DNA of 64,000 nucleotides from Hymenobacter sp. GOD-10R. GTDB lineage: Bacteria > Bacteroidota > Bacteroidia > Cytophagales > Hymenobacteraceae. The stretch is taken from positions 1 to 64,000 of the forward strand of contig NZ_CP141186.1 of assembly GCF_035609205.1 (NCBI RefSeq). The letters are read 5' to 3'. Positions 1 to 8,447 of this stretch are shown piece after piece. Position numbers and translations under genes: made by a program. The notes under the pieces are model-generated. The model saw only the letters and a program-made list of their open reading frames with translations. It was not told the DNA's origin and ran no database searches. The stretch's first letter is position 1. Each line of letters opens with the position of its first letter.

Positions 1-395
1 CGCCAATGGGTCGTGCATTTTTTGCCGCCCAGCAGCCCGGCCTGCGCCAGCAGGAACGCGCCCGTGCAAATGGAACACAGCCGCACGCCCCGGTGGTGCT
101 GTTCCCGCAGCCACGCGAAGAAGAGCGCCCCTTCTTTCCGAAAGGCTTCCGAGCGCAGGTAGCCCATGGCCAGCCTCGGCAGAAAAATAAGGTCCTCTGG
201 GATCAAGAGCACTTCGGCGATAGGCACCAGAGGTCCCAGCCCCAACCCGGCCGCACTATGTACTACGGAGTGATAGAAGCCAAACGTCAGCTGGTAGGGC
301 TGGCCGTAGATAGCGGCCTCGTAGAAAACTTGTAGCGGACCGGTCAGATCCAGTAGATGCACCGCGGGCGGCACGACGAACAGGACATGGGGCAA
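1..395 (-). CDS. GlxA-family transcriptional regulator, DJ-1/PfpI domain (partial, runs off left edge)
   Basis: On the minus strand this frame reads [19 protein letters not shown], then a helix and a [16 protein letters not shown] segment followed by CTTHW. This is the DJ-1/PfpI-like sensor domain of GlxA/AraC-type regulators, with the nucleophile-elbow cysteine in CTGAF. The C-terminal AraC DNA-binding domain would lie beyond position 1. No ATG is available: the frame is closed by a stop about 17 codons upstream of the first TTG I would accept (395; 404 is an alternative). A decayed resolvase begins about 100 bp upstream, so the native 5' end was probably replaced. The family is clear; the start is not. 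Confidence 0.75.
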   Translation of the reverse strand, partial: MPHVLFVVPPAVHLLDLTGPLQVFYEAAIYGQPYQLTFGFYHSVVHSAAGLGLGPLVPIAEVLLIPEDLIFLPRLAMGYLRSEAFRKEGALFFAWLREQHHRGVRLCSICTGAFLLAQAGLLGGKKCTTHW

Positions 396-492
396 CGATT
401 TCAAGCAGGCGATCAAAAGTACCAAATGGCAGCTGCAACAAGGGGGCGTTTACCGGACATTTTGGACCAATTGCGTACCGCAAAAACAGGAG

Positions 493-735
493 TCGCCGCG
501 CTGGCCGGGTACGATCGGGAGAGCAGCTTGGAGAAGACAAACGCCGGCCGGCAGTTCGTGGCCCCTGAGGACAAGCCCCTTGGATCCAGCAAGAGACGGG
601 ATGCCGAGAACGCAGCGAGAGTACGCAAAGCGCTCGAAGAAGCCCACTCGGTGGCCGAGACCGTTGAACTCACGAGTAGTAGTTTATCTCTAGCACTACC
701 TACATCCGCAAGCCCCTGCAGGCAGCGCTTCACGA
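493..735 (+). pseudogene. Serine resolvase remnant (C-terminal half, frameshifted)
   Basis: The translation contains GYDRESSLEKTNAGRQF followed by DAENAARVRKALEEAHSVAETVELT. This aligns with the C-terminal half of the intact resolvase at 40392-40964 (EYDRESILEKTRAGQQL, DAENLAKVRKALEKGLSVAETVALT). Near position 688 the match moves to another frame, which reads STTYIRKPLQAAL against SVKRYRKHLQATL. The N-terminal catalytic domain is absent. It is therefore a truncated, frameshifted copy, and its left border lies against the 5' end of the glxA-like gene. Confidence 0.75.
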
Positions 736-881
736 CCGGTACAACGGGCCGTAGGGAGCTTAGCGTAATTTTATTTCCCCGCTGCTATCAGAAGGCCTAA
801 CCCAGTAAGGCCAGCCCGAGGGGCAGCCACTTAGCGTCCACAAGCAGTATACTTAAGATACGCAGAGAGGCGAGCAAGCCC

Positions 882-1538
882 TTAGCGCTTCAGCAATCGG
901 TGCACGGTCATGGGTAAGAAGCGTTGGCCGCGGCGGGTGCGGTAGCCGGCCGTGTTCAACTCCTCCGCGATCTGGTAAAGCGTGTACCCTTGTGCGTGCA
1001 GCAAGCCCGCGAGGCGGGCCGCTTGCTTGCTGGGCTGATAGTCGCGGGCATTCTGTTGCCGGACCAGTAAGCCTTTCTCGGTGGCGGCGCTCGTCATGTT
1101 AGCCGGCGTACCGAGCACGGCGCCGCGTGCTTTCTTGGCGGCCAAGGCATCTTTGGTGCGCTTGGAAATCAGCTCGCGCTCATGCTGGGCAATCACGGCA
1201 AATAGGCCAACGGTTAAGGTATTAGCATCAGGCATGTCGCAGCAGACGAAGCTGACGCCCGAGTCACGTAGGGTGAGGATAAAGCCCGCGTTGCGGCTGA
1301 GGCGGTCGAGCTTGGCGATGAGCAGCGTGGCCCCCTGTTCCCGGGCGGCGGCGATGGCGGCAGCGAGTTGGGGGCGCTGGTTCTTGCTGCCGCTTTCTAC
1401 TTCGGTAAAGGCGGGGAGCAGCTGGGCGGGATCCGGCACGAACGCCCGCACGGCGGCTTGCTGGGCCTCGAGGCCCAGGCCGGATTGGCCTTGGCGAACG
1501 GTGGAGACGCGGTAGTAGGGCACGTAGCGGGTACTCAT
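882..1538 (-). CDS. Serine recombinase (resolvase/invertase N-terminal domain)
   Basis: A 218-aa protein with the resolvase catalytic domain. The nucleophile serine lies in YYRVSTVRQGQSGLGLEAQ near the N-terminus, and LIAKLDRLSRN is the conserved arginine-containing motif. A short C-terminal DNA-binding part ends with ELNTAGYRTRRGQRFLPMTV, resembling the start of a recombinase domain. It is a close relative of the protein at 3794-4462 (shared GQSGLGLE, AKKARG and LGTPAN motifs) and differs from the Tn3-like resolvase at 40392. It probably catalyses site-specific inversion, resolution or excision; its site is unknown. Confidence 0.85.
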   Translation of the reverse strand: MSTRYVPYYRVSTVRQGQSGLGLEAQQAAVRAFVPDPAQLLPAFTEVESGSKNQRPQLAAAIAAAREQGATLLIAKLDRLSRNAGFILTLRDSGVSFVCCDMPDANTLTVGLFAVIAQHERELISKRTKDALAAKKARGAVLGTPANMTSAATEKGLLVRQQNARDYQPSKQAARLAGLLHAQGYTLYQIAEELNTAGYRTRRGQRFLPMTVHRLLKR

Positions 1539-1574
1539 AGGACCCGCAAGGTACGCTTTATAACATTTTCCAAA

Positions 1575-1630
1575 CGAGCGTTCAAGTAATGATAAATACT
1601 TATGAATGAGATACTTATAAGTTATAAATT
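1575..1630. other. AT-rich recombinase upstream region with small palindrome
   Basis: Just upstream of the recombinase start the sequence becomes AT-rich and carries ACTTATAAGT (1613-1622) plus a related ATACTTATGA copy. A promoter or recombination site here is plausible but unproven. From 1631 to 1760 I see no gene. Confidence 0.25.
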
Positions 1631-1760
1631 CCAGTAATCCTTCGCTCTTCGTGCGTTTCCTTTGTCAGGGCTAAGAGGGTCCTTGTTACCTTATCCGCTC
1701 CCTATGAAGCTTCTGCAGGAACTACACTACAGTCGAGCTTGTATTATTTCATAAACCCAC

Positions 1761-1909
1761 GTGGCTGTTGCAGAACCCCTGCAATACTTTGGTAGAGGTA
1801 TATTCAAACGAGCATCTGCTGTAAAAAGGCGCTAATTAGGTATTGCAGACCATTGTCGAATGGTGAAACGATCGGGCTGACCGACCACTGAGAGTTCTGC
1901 AACAGCCAC
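1761..1909. mobile_element. MITE copy A (149 bp)
   Basis: Bounded by perfect 16-bp terminal inverted repeats GTGGCTGTTGCAGAAC (1761-1776 and, inverted, 1894-1909), with flanking CCAC on both sides (1757-1760 and 1910-1913) as a probable 4-bp target duplication. It is too short for a transposase. The same termini occur at 35877-36028 and 60904-61042. To its right (1910-2034) an open minus-strand stretch reads like the end of a disrupted gene that I could not identify. Confidence 0.85.
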
Positions 1910-2034
1910 CCACGGTTGTGATCGCGTAAATCTCGACTGTTCAAGATCCCCTTGAGCGCTGGGACACCGTTGGCCAGCTGCTCCACGAGCATGCTGGCCA
2001 TTTTCCGCGGAACGGCTCCCGCAAACGGGTCCAT

Positions 2035-3522
2035 TCACGGCTGCTGTAGGTACGCGGCGGCGGTGCGGTTCTTTGGATTCAACTGCAGGGCTCGGGTGTA
2101 ATGCTGGGTGGCCAGCTTCCTGTTGCCCAGCGCGGCATAGGTCTCGGCCAGGCTGTCGTAGGTGTTGGCGCTGGCCGGGTACAGGTGCACGTTGAGCTGA
2201 AACACGGCCAGCGCGTCGGTCAGCTGCCCTTGCTCCACTAAAGAATAGCCCCAGGCGTTAACCGCCGCTTCCGGCAGGGCGTAGGCTGGGTCACGCCGGC
2301 GGGCTTTCTTGACCTCTTCCTGCAGGTGGGAAAAGCCGCGCTGGCGCAGGGTGCGGTGGAGAGCCCGCAAGGTGGGCGGCAGGCCAAAGCCATCGGCCAC
2401 GCGCATATCGGGCAGGTAGCAGGCGGCCAGCGCGTCGACAAAGCGCTCGGGGTTGGCGCCCTGCAGGTTGGTCAGCACCACGATGGCCAGCTCGTCCTGG
2501 GGGTAGACAAACACGGCCGAGCGGCCCCCGCCCACGGGGGCGACGGCCGGGTGCTCGGGGCGGTCCACGGTGGGCCAGCCCAGGGCGTAGCCGGTGAGCT
2601 TGCCGCCAAAGCTGCGCTGCGAGCCGTCGGTAAGGCGGCCGGGCGTCCAGAGCGTGGGCAGGCTGGTCGCGTGCAGCAGCTTACCCTGTTGCAACGCGAT
2701 CAGCCAGCGCGCCATTTCTTCGGCCGTAGAACTCATGCCCGCCGCCGGGCGCAGCGAAGGCGGGAAGACTTCGAAGAGGTTTTGCAGCTGCGCGCTGCGG
2801 CGCAGCTGCCCGTCGACGTACTGGTTATAGGTGTAGCCGCGCGCCCCCTGGGGCAGCACCTCATGCGCGTCGCCAACGCTGGTGCGGGGCATGCCCACCA
2901 CATCAAGCTGCCGCTGCTGGATGAGTTGGGGAAAGGGCTGGCCACTGAGCTGCTCGAGCAGACGACCCAGCAGCAGGTAGTTAGTTTGGTTGTAGGCGAA
3001 CTGCTGCCCGGGCAGGAAGTCCAGCGGTTGGGTTTGCACCTGCGCCCAGGCCGCTTGCTCATTGTTCTCCGTGACCAGGGCGTCCTCGGGCAGAATGTCG
3101 GGCAGGCCGGAGGTGTGCGTGAGCAGCTGCCGGATGGTCACCGGGTGCCAGCTGGCGGGCAGCGTGGGCAGGTAGCGCCCCACCGGGGCGGCCAAGTCGA
3201 GCTTGCCAGCTTCGACTAGCTGCATGGCCGCTACACCCACGAACGCTTTAGTGATGGAGTTGAGGAAAAAGCGGGTGCGCGTGGTGACCGGTACCGAGTC
3301 CTGCACATTAGCCAGGCCATAGTTGCCCAGCTTTACGAGGTGACCCTGGCGCACCACGGCTAGCTGCAGGCCGGGGATGTGGCGTTGTCGCATGGCGCGC
3401 AGCACCAGCCGGTCGATGCTGTCAGGGGTGGATTGGGCTTGTAGCGCGGAACAGATCCCGAGTAGCAGGGTCAGGGCGGCACCAGCCGTGCGCCGCCAAA
3501 AGGAAGAGCAGGAAAGCGTCAT
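2035..3522 (-). CDS. Beta-lactamase-family serine hydrolase with C-terminal TPR
   Basis: Start chosen at 3522, giving a signal peptide (MTLSCSSFWRRTAGAALTLL...ALQA); an upstream start would add 18 unlikely residues. The mature protein is a class C beta-lactamase/PBP4*-type hydrolase. SITK (about residues 89-92) supplies the SxxK catalytic serine and lysine, TIRQLLTHTSGLPD is a typical family block, and FAYNQTNYLLLG sits where the YxN motif is expected (here YNQ). The last ~70 residues form tetratricopeptide-like helices (ALAVFQLNVHLYP, YDSLAETYAALGN). It is probably a periplasmic esterase or peptidase; the substrate is unknown. Confidence 0.9.
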   Translation of the reverse strand: MTLSCSSFWRRTAGAALTLLLGICSALQAQSTPDSIDRLVLRAMRQRHIPGLQLAVVRQGHLVKLGNYGLANVQDSVPVTTRTRFFLNSITKAFVGVAAMQLVEAGKLDLAAPVGRYLPTLPASWHPVTIRQLLTHTSGLPDILPEDALVTENNEQAAWAQVQTQPLDFLPGQQFAYNQTNYLLLGRLLEQLSGQPFPQLIQQRQLDVVGMPRTSVGDAHEVLPQGARGYTYNQYVDGQLRRSAQLQNLFEVFPPSLRPAAGMSSTAEEMARWLIALQQGKLLHATSLPTLWTPGRLTDGSQRSFGGKLTGYALGWPTVDRPEHPAVAPVGGGRSAVFVYPQDELAIVVLTNLQGANPERFVDALAACYLPDMRVADGFGLPPTLRALHRTLRQRGFSHLQEEVKKARRRDPAYALPEAAVNAWGYSLVEQGQLTDALAVFQLNVHLYPASANTYDSLAETYAALGNRKLATQHYTRALQLNPKNRTAAAYLQQP

Positions 3523-3712
3523 AAGGGAGGGGAGCGAATAAGCGGAAGAGGAAAAGGAGGTGACAGGACAACACAAATATATAGAACCTTGTAATACAAG
3601 GTAGCGATTAAAGAGAAAATTCAGCCAGCGGCTGCTTGATCGCTGTTGGGACTACCGATGTTGGTTTGCTCGGTCGCGAGTGGAGGCAACCGCTCCGCCA
3701 CTTTACGCAAAA

Positions 3713-3748
3713 GTTACGAGTTAAGAACGGTCGTTCTTAGCATGTAAC
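3713..3748. promoter_or_regulatory. Interrupted palindrome upstream of recombinase
   Basis: TAAGAACG (3722-3729) and CGTTCTTA (3732-3739) are perfect arms around GT, flanked by a second pair GTTAC/GTAAC (3713-3717 and 3744-3748). It lies about 45 bp before the recombinase start at 3794. It could be an operator or a recombination site. Confidence 0.45.
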
Positions 3749-3793
3749 TTCGTAGCTTCGACCGCTGTTTTTATACCAATTGCTCCGTAGTCT

Positions 3794-4462
3794 ATGGATT
3801 ATGTACTCTACCTGCGCGCCTCCACCCAGCGTCAAGGGCAAAGCGGCCTCGGGCTGGAAGGCCAGCGCCTGATTGCCCACCGCTTCCTGCAGGAGGGTGA
3901 CCGCATCGTGGCGGAATACATCGAAGTGGAGAGTGGGCGCAACCACGACCGGCCCGAGATGGCTAAGGCCATCGCTCAGACCCACCAAGCGGGGGCGACG
4001 CTCTTGGTGGCCGAGATGTCGCGCTTAGCCCGCAGTGTGTACTTCACCTCCAAGCTGATGGAGGAGCGGGTGCGCTTCAAGGCCTGCGACATCGCCACCG
4101 CCGACGAGTTCACCATCAACATTCTGGCGGCCGTGGCCCAGAAGGGCGCCAAGGATATCTCCGAGTCTACCAAGCGGGGCCTGGCCGCCAAGAAGGCCCG
4201 CGGCTTTACCTTGGGTACGCCCGCCAACTTCACCGCCGACTCGCGGGCACTGGGCCGGGCCGTGGTGCAGCGCAACGCCCAAGAAGCGGTGCCCAATAAA
4301 CAGGCCCGGCGCCTAGCCTTGCTGCTACGCCGCGATGGGCACACTCTAGAGGCTATTGCCGCCGAGCTCAACACCCATGGGTATCGCACCCGTCGTGGTA
4401 AGCTGTTTCATAAAACCAGCGTATTGCGCCTCGTACAAGGCTCGCCCCGAGAGGCTACCTAA
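3794..4462 (+). CDS. Serine recombinase (resolvase N-terminal domain)
   Basis: A 222-aa paralogue of the minus-strand recombinase at 882-1538. The catalytic serine is in YLRASTQRQGQSGLGLEGQ, the arginine motif is LVAEMSRLARS, and the C-terminal segment is ELNTHGYRTRRGKLF. The two recombinases flank the serine hydrolase gene and point away from each other. The palindrome at 3713-3748 is immediately upstream. Function as a site-specific recombinase is secure at family level only. Confidence 0.85.
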   Translation: MDYVLYLRASTQRQGQSGLGLEGQRLIAHRFLQEGDRIVAEYIEVESGRNHDRPEMAKAIAQTHQAGATLLVAEMSRLARSVYFTSKLMEERVRFKACDIATADEFTINILAAVAQKGAKDISESTKRGLAAKKARGFTLGTPANFTADSRALGRAVVQRNAQEAVPNKQARRLALLLRRDGHTLEAIAAELNTHGYRTRRGKLFHKTSVLRLVQGSPREAT

Positions 4463-4577
4463 ATCGCGTGATGCACCGACTCCTTGCCCACCAACTTGCT
4501 CCCCTTACCGCAAGTGGGCTGGCAAGCACTAGCCGTCGCTAGATACCACTTTTGCCCTCTAGCAGACGGCTCGGCTG

Positions 4578-4832
4578 CTAACGCAGCAGGAATCGCAGCA
4601 CTCGCCCCAGCAGTGGCAGCAGCCCCAGTGATACGAGTAGGAACAGGCCTACCCGCGGATAATTGAGCTGCCGCCAGCGTACCGTGCGCGCTGCTAGCCT
4701 GACTGGTACCACTTCAGCACTGGCAAGCCGCTGAACTTCGATAATGGCAGGCGCGAAGTCGTCCAGAGTCCAGGTTCGCACAGCCAAATGGGTTCGCAAC
4801 AGCCCCACTAGTGTGTTGCGAATCCCAGACAA
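4578..4832 (-). CDS. Small hypothetical protein with C-terminal membrane segment
   Basis: 84 aa. A soluble N-terminal part (RNTLVGLLRTHLAVRTWTLDD) is followed by one hydrophobic helix (VGLFLLVSLGLLPLLG) near the C-terminus. Family not recognised. It lies between a recombinase and the partition genes with no clear operon partner, so coding status is uncertain. Confidence 0.4.
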   Translation of the reverse strand: MSGIRNTLVGLLRTHLAVRTWTLDDFAPAIIEVQRLASAEVVPVRLAARTVRWRQLNYPRVGLFLLVSLGLLPLLGRVLRFLLR

Positions 4833-4866
4833 GTCCTATTTTGAGTGTTATGCAGCGGCTCCTCTC

Positions 4867-5256
4867 CTACTTCAGGTTTGGCAATTTCTTGCGTAGCTTT
4901 TCTTTGGCTTTGATGGGTAATTCACGGTCGGCTTCAGGCTTATCGGCGAAAAAAGCAGTGAGCGCCTCTTCTAATATATCTTGAATCTCCATCCCTCCCC
5001 AGCATTCAAATTGTTTTAGGCGAAGAAATGTCTCAGGGGTGAGTTGGTTAGTGAAAGGAATCTTTATGATGGGAGCCGGAAGCATCGGGGTACCAGAGGA
5101 TAACGTAACTGGAGTTACTGCTGTATTGCTTGCGGGAAGGTCATAGATCAACTCGTCCGCAGTTTGAGCGGGCAGGGGCTCCACCTTGGCCATATTGCCC
5201 ACCATGTTCATCTTTACTGACTTTTTCATATTTTTTATATTTATAATAAATATCAC
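4867..5256 (-). CDS. Small partner of ParA (probable partition/copy-control protein)
   Basis: Up to 129 aa, directly downstream of parA. The GTG at 5256 overlaps the parA stop as GTGA, suggesting translational coupling; ATG at 5229 is an equally possible start. The N-terminal half is low-complexity. The C-terminal part (LTPETFLRLKQFECWGGMEIQDILEEALTAFF, then a lysine-rich tail) is helical and could be a compact DNA-binding or dimerisation unit. Its place in the operon is that of a ParB-type adaptor, but I see no ParB signature, so this is inferred from context. Confidence 0.7.
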   Translation of the reverse strand: MIFIINIKNMKKSVKMNMVGNMAKVEPLPAQTADELIYDLPASNTAVTPVTLSSGTPMLPAPIIKIPFTNQLTPETFLRLKQFECWGGMEIQDILEEALTAFFADKPEADRELPIKAKEKLRKKLPNLK

Positions 5257-6077
5257 ATTGATGAAACAGAAGAAGGATCTAGCTTGCTGATGATTTCTTG
5301 GGTTAAGCGTTGATAATCTGCCGAACCATTAGATTGCGGAGCCCATTCATGAATACTTTGACGCATACTCTGTGATTCAGGTAGGGCCACGTTCTCACGG
5401 ATGGTTGTCTGCATGAGCAGAGGTCCTAATGTGGGGTCCTGCTGCAACTGTTGTACTACTTGGTGGTGCAACGTCCGGCGGTAAGTAGGTGAATATTCAG
5501 TAAAAAATATCCCTCCTATCCGGAGCCTAGGGTTGAAGTTTTTTTGGAGACGCGTGCACATATCGATTAGCGCTGTCATCCCCTCATTACCAAAGAATTC
5601 TGGATGTAAAGGAATAAACACAGCATCACTGGCTACTAAGGATGTAACGGTCAGCGCTGCGAGTGAAGGAGGAGTATCAATGACAACATAATCTACTTTC
5701 TGTAGACTGGCTAATTGTTCACGGAGGAAGAACACGTAGTCAGGCTGAGTACCAAAAACCTTCTCTTGCTGCGCTAAAGTGCGTTCAGCCCGAACAACCT
5801 GCAAGTGCTCATTGACGCGACAGAGTGCCTGTGGAAGCGAAATTTTTTCTTCCAGTACCTGTCCTAAGTGCGGCGCGGTAGGGGGCAGCGCGAAGGTTTT
5901 GCTTGCGTTAGCCTGCGGATCGCAGTCAAGCAGAACTACCTGGAAGCCTAGACCAGCTAGGGTATGCGCTACGCATAAGGCAGAAGTAGTTTTACCTACA
6001 CCACCTTTGTTGTTCGCAAATGTAAGAATGTGCACAGCAGAAGGATTTAAATGACCAATGTCATAAATATAGACCAT
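5253..6077 (-). CDS. parA: ParA-family plasmid partition ATPase
   Basis: 274 aa with all ParA/MinD motifs: deviant Walker A ANNKGGVGKTTS (about residues 21-32), the DCDPQAN Walker A' segment, and Walker B VVIDTPPS. It forms dynamic ATP-bound assemblies on nucleoid DNA to segregate the replicon. It is divided from repB by about 440 bp and is followed by an overlapping small gene. AT-rich 9-bp repeats just upstream are likely operator or centromere sites. The N-terminus is short, without an added DNA-binding HTH, as in type Ib-like ParA proteins. Confidence 0.92.
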   Translation of the reverse strand: MVYIYDIGHLNPSAVHILTFANNKGGVGKTTSALCVAHTLAGLGFQVVLLDCDPQANASKTFALPPTAPHLGQVLEEKISLPQALCRVNEHLQVVRAERTLAQQEKVFGTQPDYVFFLREQLASLQKVDYVVIDTPPSLAALTVTSLVASDAVFIPLHPEFFGNEGMTALIDMCTRLQKNFNPRLRIGGIFFTEYSPTYRRTLHHQVVQQLQQDPTLGPLLMQTTIRENVALPESQSMRQSIHEWAPQSNGSADYQRLTQEIISKLDPSSVSSM

Positions 6078-6084
6078 ATAATAA

Positions 6085-6165
6085 TGACAGCCATTATTAT
6101 ACTTTTCATAAATATGATATTTATAGTAAATATTATAAATATTATAAATATTATATTTACGTTAT
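6085..6165. repeat. AT-rich direct repeats upstream of parA (candidate operator/centromere)
   Basis: Three head-to-tail 9-bp units TATTATAAA, TATTATAAA, TATTATATT run from 6131 to 6157, preceded by ATAAATATGATATTTAT, an inverted element, at about 6111-6125. A similar ATTTATAATAAATAT tract covers the parA/partner-gene junction at about 5239-5253. Repeats in these two places suit autoregulation or a parS-like site. The stretch 6166-6417 holds no gene I can support. Confidence 0.5.
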
Positions 6166-6417
6166 GGATCATATATACGCAGCTACTTAGCTAGTCAAGC
6201 GATACAGGTAAACGAATAAGCAGAAAATAAGGAAGATTAACTGCTCTGAGACGCATAGTATTTACCGCGTTGCTGGCACAATTCTAATGCGAAGCTATGC
6301 AGTTTCATTGACCAATACTTGCTCTTAGTAAGCTGAATAGTCGTTCTCTCTACTTGCCGCAGCCTCTGGGCCAGCTTTTAGGGTACAACCTTCAGGTTAC
6401 TGGAATCTCAAACTCCA

Positions 6418-6437
6418 TTCGTGCATTTTGTAATAGG
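6418..6437 (+). repeat. Solitary iteron copy downstream of repB
   Basis: TTCGTGCATTTTGTAATAGG differs at one position from the iterons at 8105 and 8331. It lies between repB and parA, away from the main cluster, and might serve in copy control by handcuffing. Confidence 0.75.
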
Positions 6438-6519
6438 ATACCTTAAGTTCCCGCACAAAAACGGTTGCCTAATAAAGGAATAATACGAACACTGACTATT
6501 TGAACAGGGGAGGAGCTAT

Positions 6520-7731
6520 TTATTTTTTAATCAACCATTCTACTCCCTGTGCATCTAACTCACGCCGAAACCCTTGTGAAAGATATACTAGCTCTAAGTT
6601 CTCCTCAAACGTGGCTCCTTTAGCTGTTCTCTTACGAACCATAATGTTATAGGCTTCACGCGCTTCTTGTACCCGGTAACGAATAACTTCTGGTGTACTG
6701 CTGGGTTTGCGAGCACTAGCCTTTTGGCGTTGTTGCAGTGCTTTACGGTACTCTTCCATAAGGTGTCCTTTGGTTACGGCAGTGAACACGGCACCGGCTA
6801 AGCTTTTGATTTTACCCTGACTGCTCTTATTACGTTGTTGGTGCACGACGTATTGCACGTAGCCAGGCTCTATTTCACCTTTGTCGATGAGTTCCCCAAT
6901 GGCCGCGATGCTGCTAGCAGAGACGCCGACTTCCAGCAGAGATTTTTGCCATTCGGCTGTTGCAGGTAAAGATGGCAGCAGCACCTCGCTAGTGACTGGC
7001 GTAAATCGAAAACGGATTTCTTCTACGCTGTTAGCTTTTCCGCGAATCAGATCATATTCAAAGGCTAAGTTAGTTTGCGCTAACTCTTGCTGAGCCCGAT
7101 CTAGTACTCGGAGCTTGAATAGTGGAAATTGCTTGTATTGGCCCTCTAAATCCAGCAGCCGCTTCAACTCCTCCACACGTACAGTGCGTGTACCAAAGCT
7201 CCCATACTGCTTGAGTAGCCAGTATATACGATAGGAATGCGCACTTTTTAATTTAAGCAACTGCATAAGTTGGGCCTGCGTGAAGTTGCCGTCGTTGAGT
7301 TGCAGTAGGTGCTCTCGTACTCGATCATTGAAACGTACAACTAAAGCTCGCTCCTCACTACTGTAATCGGCATACGCCATCAAGGGGGTATTTGAGAAGC
7401 TCGGTGCTTCTTCAGTCGTCTGCCCAGCTCTCCTTTTTTTGCTGGGCCGTTCGATATAAATGACCCGGGAGGCTAGCAGCGCGCACATATCCTTAAGCTG
7501 CTGATAATCATTGCTACTCGGGCGACGGCCGGACGTAGCAACCACTTCGGTAACAGGAATATGTAGCTCATAAAACTCCGTATCCTCTCGATTGATGCGA
7601 GCTAACATGGCCATGAAGAGCCGCATTTCTAAAGTAGTCAGTGCAAAGCGCGCGTTTACTAAGTCGTTGCGTTGGACGACCAATTTGCTGGTAGTCTCAG
7701 GCTTGTCGTGGGTAAAGAGTTCAGCTTGCAT
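6520..7731 (-). CDS. repB: RepB/Rep_3-family plasmid replication initiator
   Basis: 403 aa. The N-terminal region (LVVQRNDLVNARFALTTLEMRLFMAML, then PVTEVV) is the hallmark of the first winged-helix domain of Rep_3 initiators. The second domain contains LKSAHSYRIYWLLKQYGSFGTRTV and ELKRLLDL. The C-terminus (about 250-403) is basic and less conserved. Such proteins bind iterons and open the origin, and dimers repress their own gene. The gene reads away from the iteron array starting about 70 bp upstream of its ATG, the usual arrangement for iteron plasmids. Confidence 0.93.
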   Translation of the reverse strand: MQAELFTHDKPETTSKLVVQRNDLVNARFALTTLEMRLFMAMLARINREDTEFYELHIPVTEVVATSGRRPSSNDYQQLKDMCALLASRVIYIERPSKKRRAGQTTEEAPSFSNTPLMAYADYSSEERALVVRFNDRVREHLLQLNDGNFTQAQLMQLLKLKSAHSYRIYWLLKQYGSFGTRTVRVEELKRLLDLEGQYKQFPLFKLRVLDRAQQELAQTNLAFEYDLIRGKANSVEEIRFRFTPVTSEVLLPSLPATAEWQKSLLEVGVSASSIAAIGELIDKGEIEPGYVQYVVHQQRNKSSQGKIKSLAGAVFTAVTKGHLMEEYRKALQQRQKASARKPSSTPEVIRYRVQEAREAYNIMVRKRTAKGATFEENLELVYLSQGFRRELDAQGVEWLIKK

Positions 7732-7800
7732 AGACGTACAGAGTAAGACAAGACGTTCAGTACGGTAATACTATTACAAATATTTATTCTGTAATAGGCT

Positions 7801-7921
7801 TTCGTGCTTTTGGTAATAGGTATGCACGTCTCCCTCGTGCTTTTAGTCATAGGGTTTTCGTGCTTTTAGTAATAAGCTTTCGTGCTTTTGGTAATAGGCT
7901 TTTCGTGCTTTTAGTAATAAT
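7801..7921 (+). repeat. Replication origin iterons, cluster 1 (five units)
   Basis: Five 20-bp units of consensus TTCGTGCTTTTRGTAATAGG start at 7801, 7834, 7857, 7879 and 7902. Spacings are 33, 23, 22 and 23 bp, close to whole helical turns, so bound initiators would sit on one face. All have the same orientation; the second (7834-7853) is the most divergent. The cluster lies immediately upstream of repB, so it probably also overlaps the repB promoter. Confidence 0.9.
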
Positions 7922-8104
7922 TGATGCTTATAAGAACATAGTAGTCAAGTAGTTACACGAAGCATAATACTAGGTAATATTATAAATAAAAGTAAACTAC
8001 CGTTTAAAAGGTAGATTTTTGTAAGTAATTGATAGCAAGGAGTTTAATCAACTACTTTTACAAGTAATTGAAAAAGTATTCTAATTGAGGGCGGTGGGCA
8101 GGGA
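7922..8104. other. AT-rich origin spacer (possible unwinding element)
   Basis: A gene-free, strongly AT-rich stretch between the two iteron clusters, with runs such as GTAATATTATAAATAAAAG and a small hairpin CTACC/GGTAG (about 7997-8014) followed by a T run. It is suitable as a DNA unwinding region; this is inferred only from composition and position. Confidence 0.4.
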
Positions 8105-8350
8105 TTCGTGCTTTTTGTAATAGGGGTCGTTCTTTGATTTGTTAGTTATGTCATTGAAAATAAGAAAGTTGATTTTAATTAAATGGTGAAATAGCACTGT
8201 TTTAGATAGAAATACTTATTACAAAAAGCACGAAAGTGGTAGTATATGTCATGATTAGATGTGCCCTATTACAAAAAGCACGAATTATCGATTCGGATGC
8301 TCTCAGAAGAGGAAAGAGCAGCCAGACTATTTCGTGCTTTTTGTAATAGG
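8105..8350. repeat. Replication origin iterons, cluster 2 (two direct, two inverted)
   Basis: Units at 8105-8124 and 8331-8350 are forward and identical (TTCGTGCTTTTTGTAATAGG). Units at 8215-8234 and 8265-8284 are inverted and lie between them. All four carry CTTTTTGT, whereas cluster 1 has CTTTTRGT, so the two clusters form sequence subfamilies. A further degenerate copy with three mismatches is at 10795-10814. Confidence 0.88.
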
Positions 8351-8447
8351 AGCAATACCTGTATACAGAAAAGAATGTATGAGAAAGCAGAGAAGGGGGT
8401 ATTGAGGTGTTTTAGCTAGCTAGACGGAATAGTTAGGACAATTAATT

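Noticed and set aside
1910..2034. Open minus-strand stretch beside MITE A (PFAGAVPRKMASMLVEQLAN)
   Set aside because: May be the remnant of a gene broken by the MITE, but too short to name or support.
4484..4666. 60-codon plus-strand frame
   Set aside because: Alanine/proline-rich, follows directly after the recombinase stop, and overlaps the more protein-like minus-strand frame.
7801..8350. CRISPR-like appearance of regularly spaced repeats
   Set aside because: Units are 20 bp with 2-13 bp spacers and partly inverted, next to a Rep_3 gene: these are iterons, not a CRISPR array.
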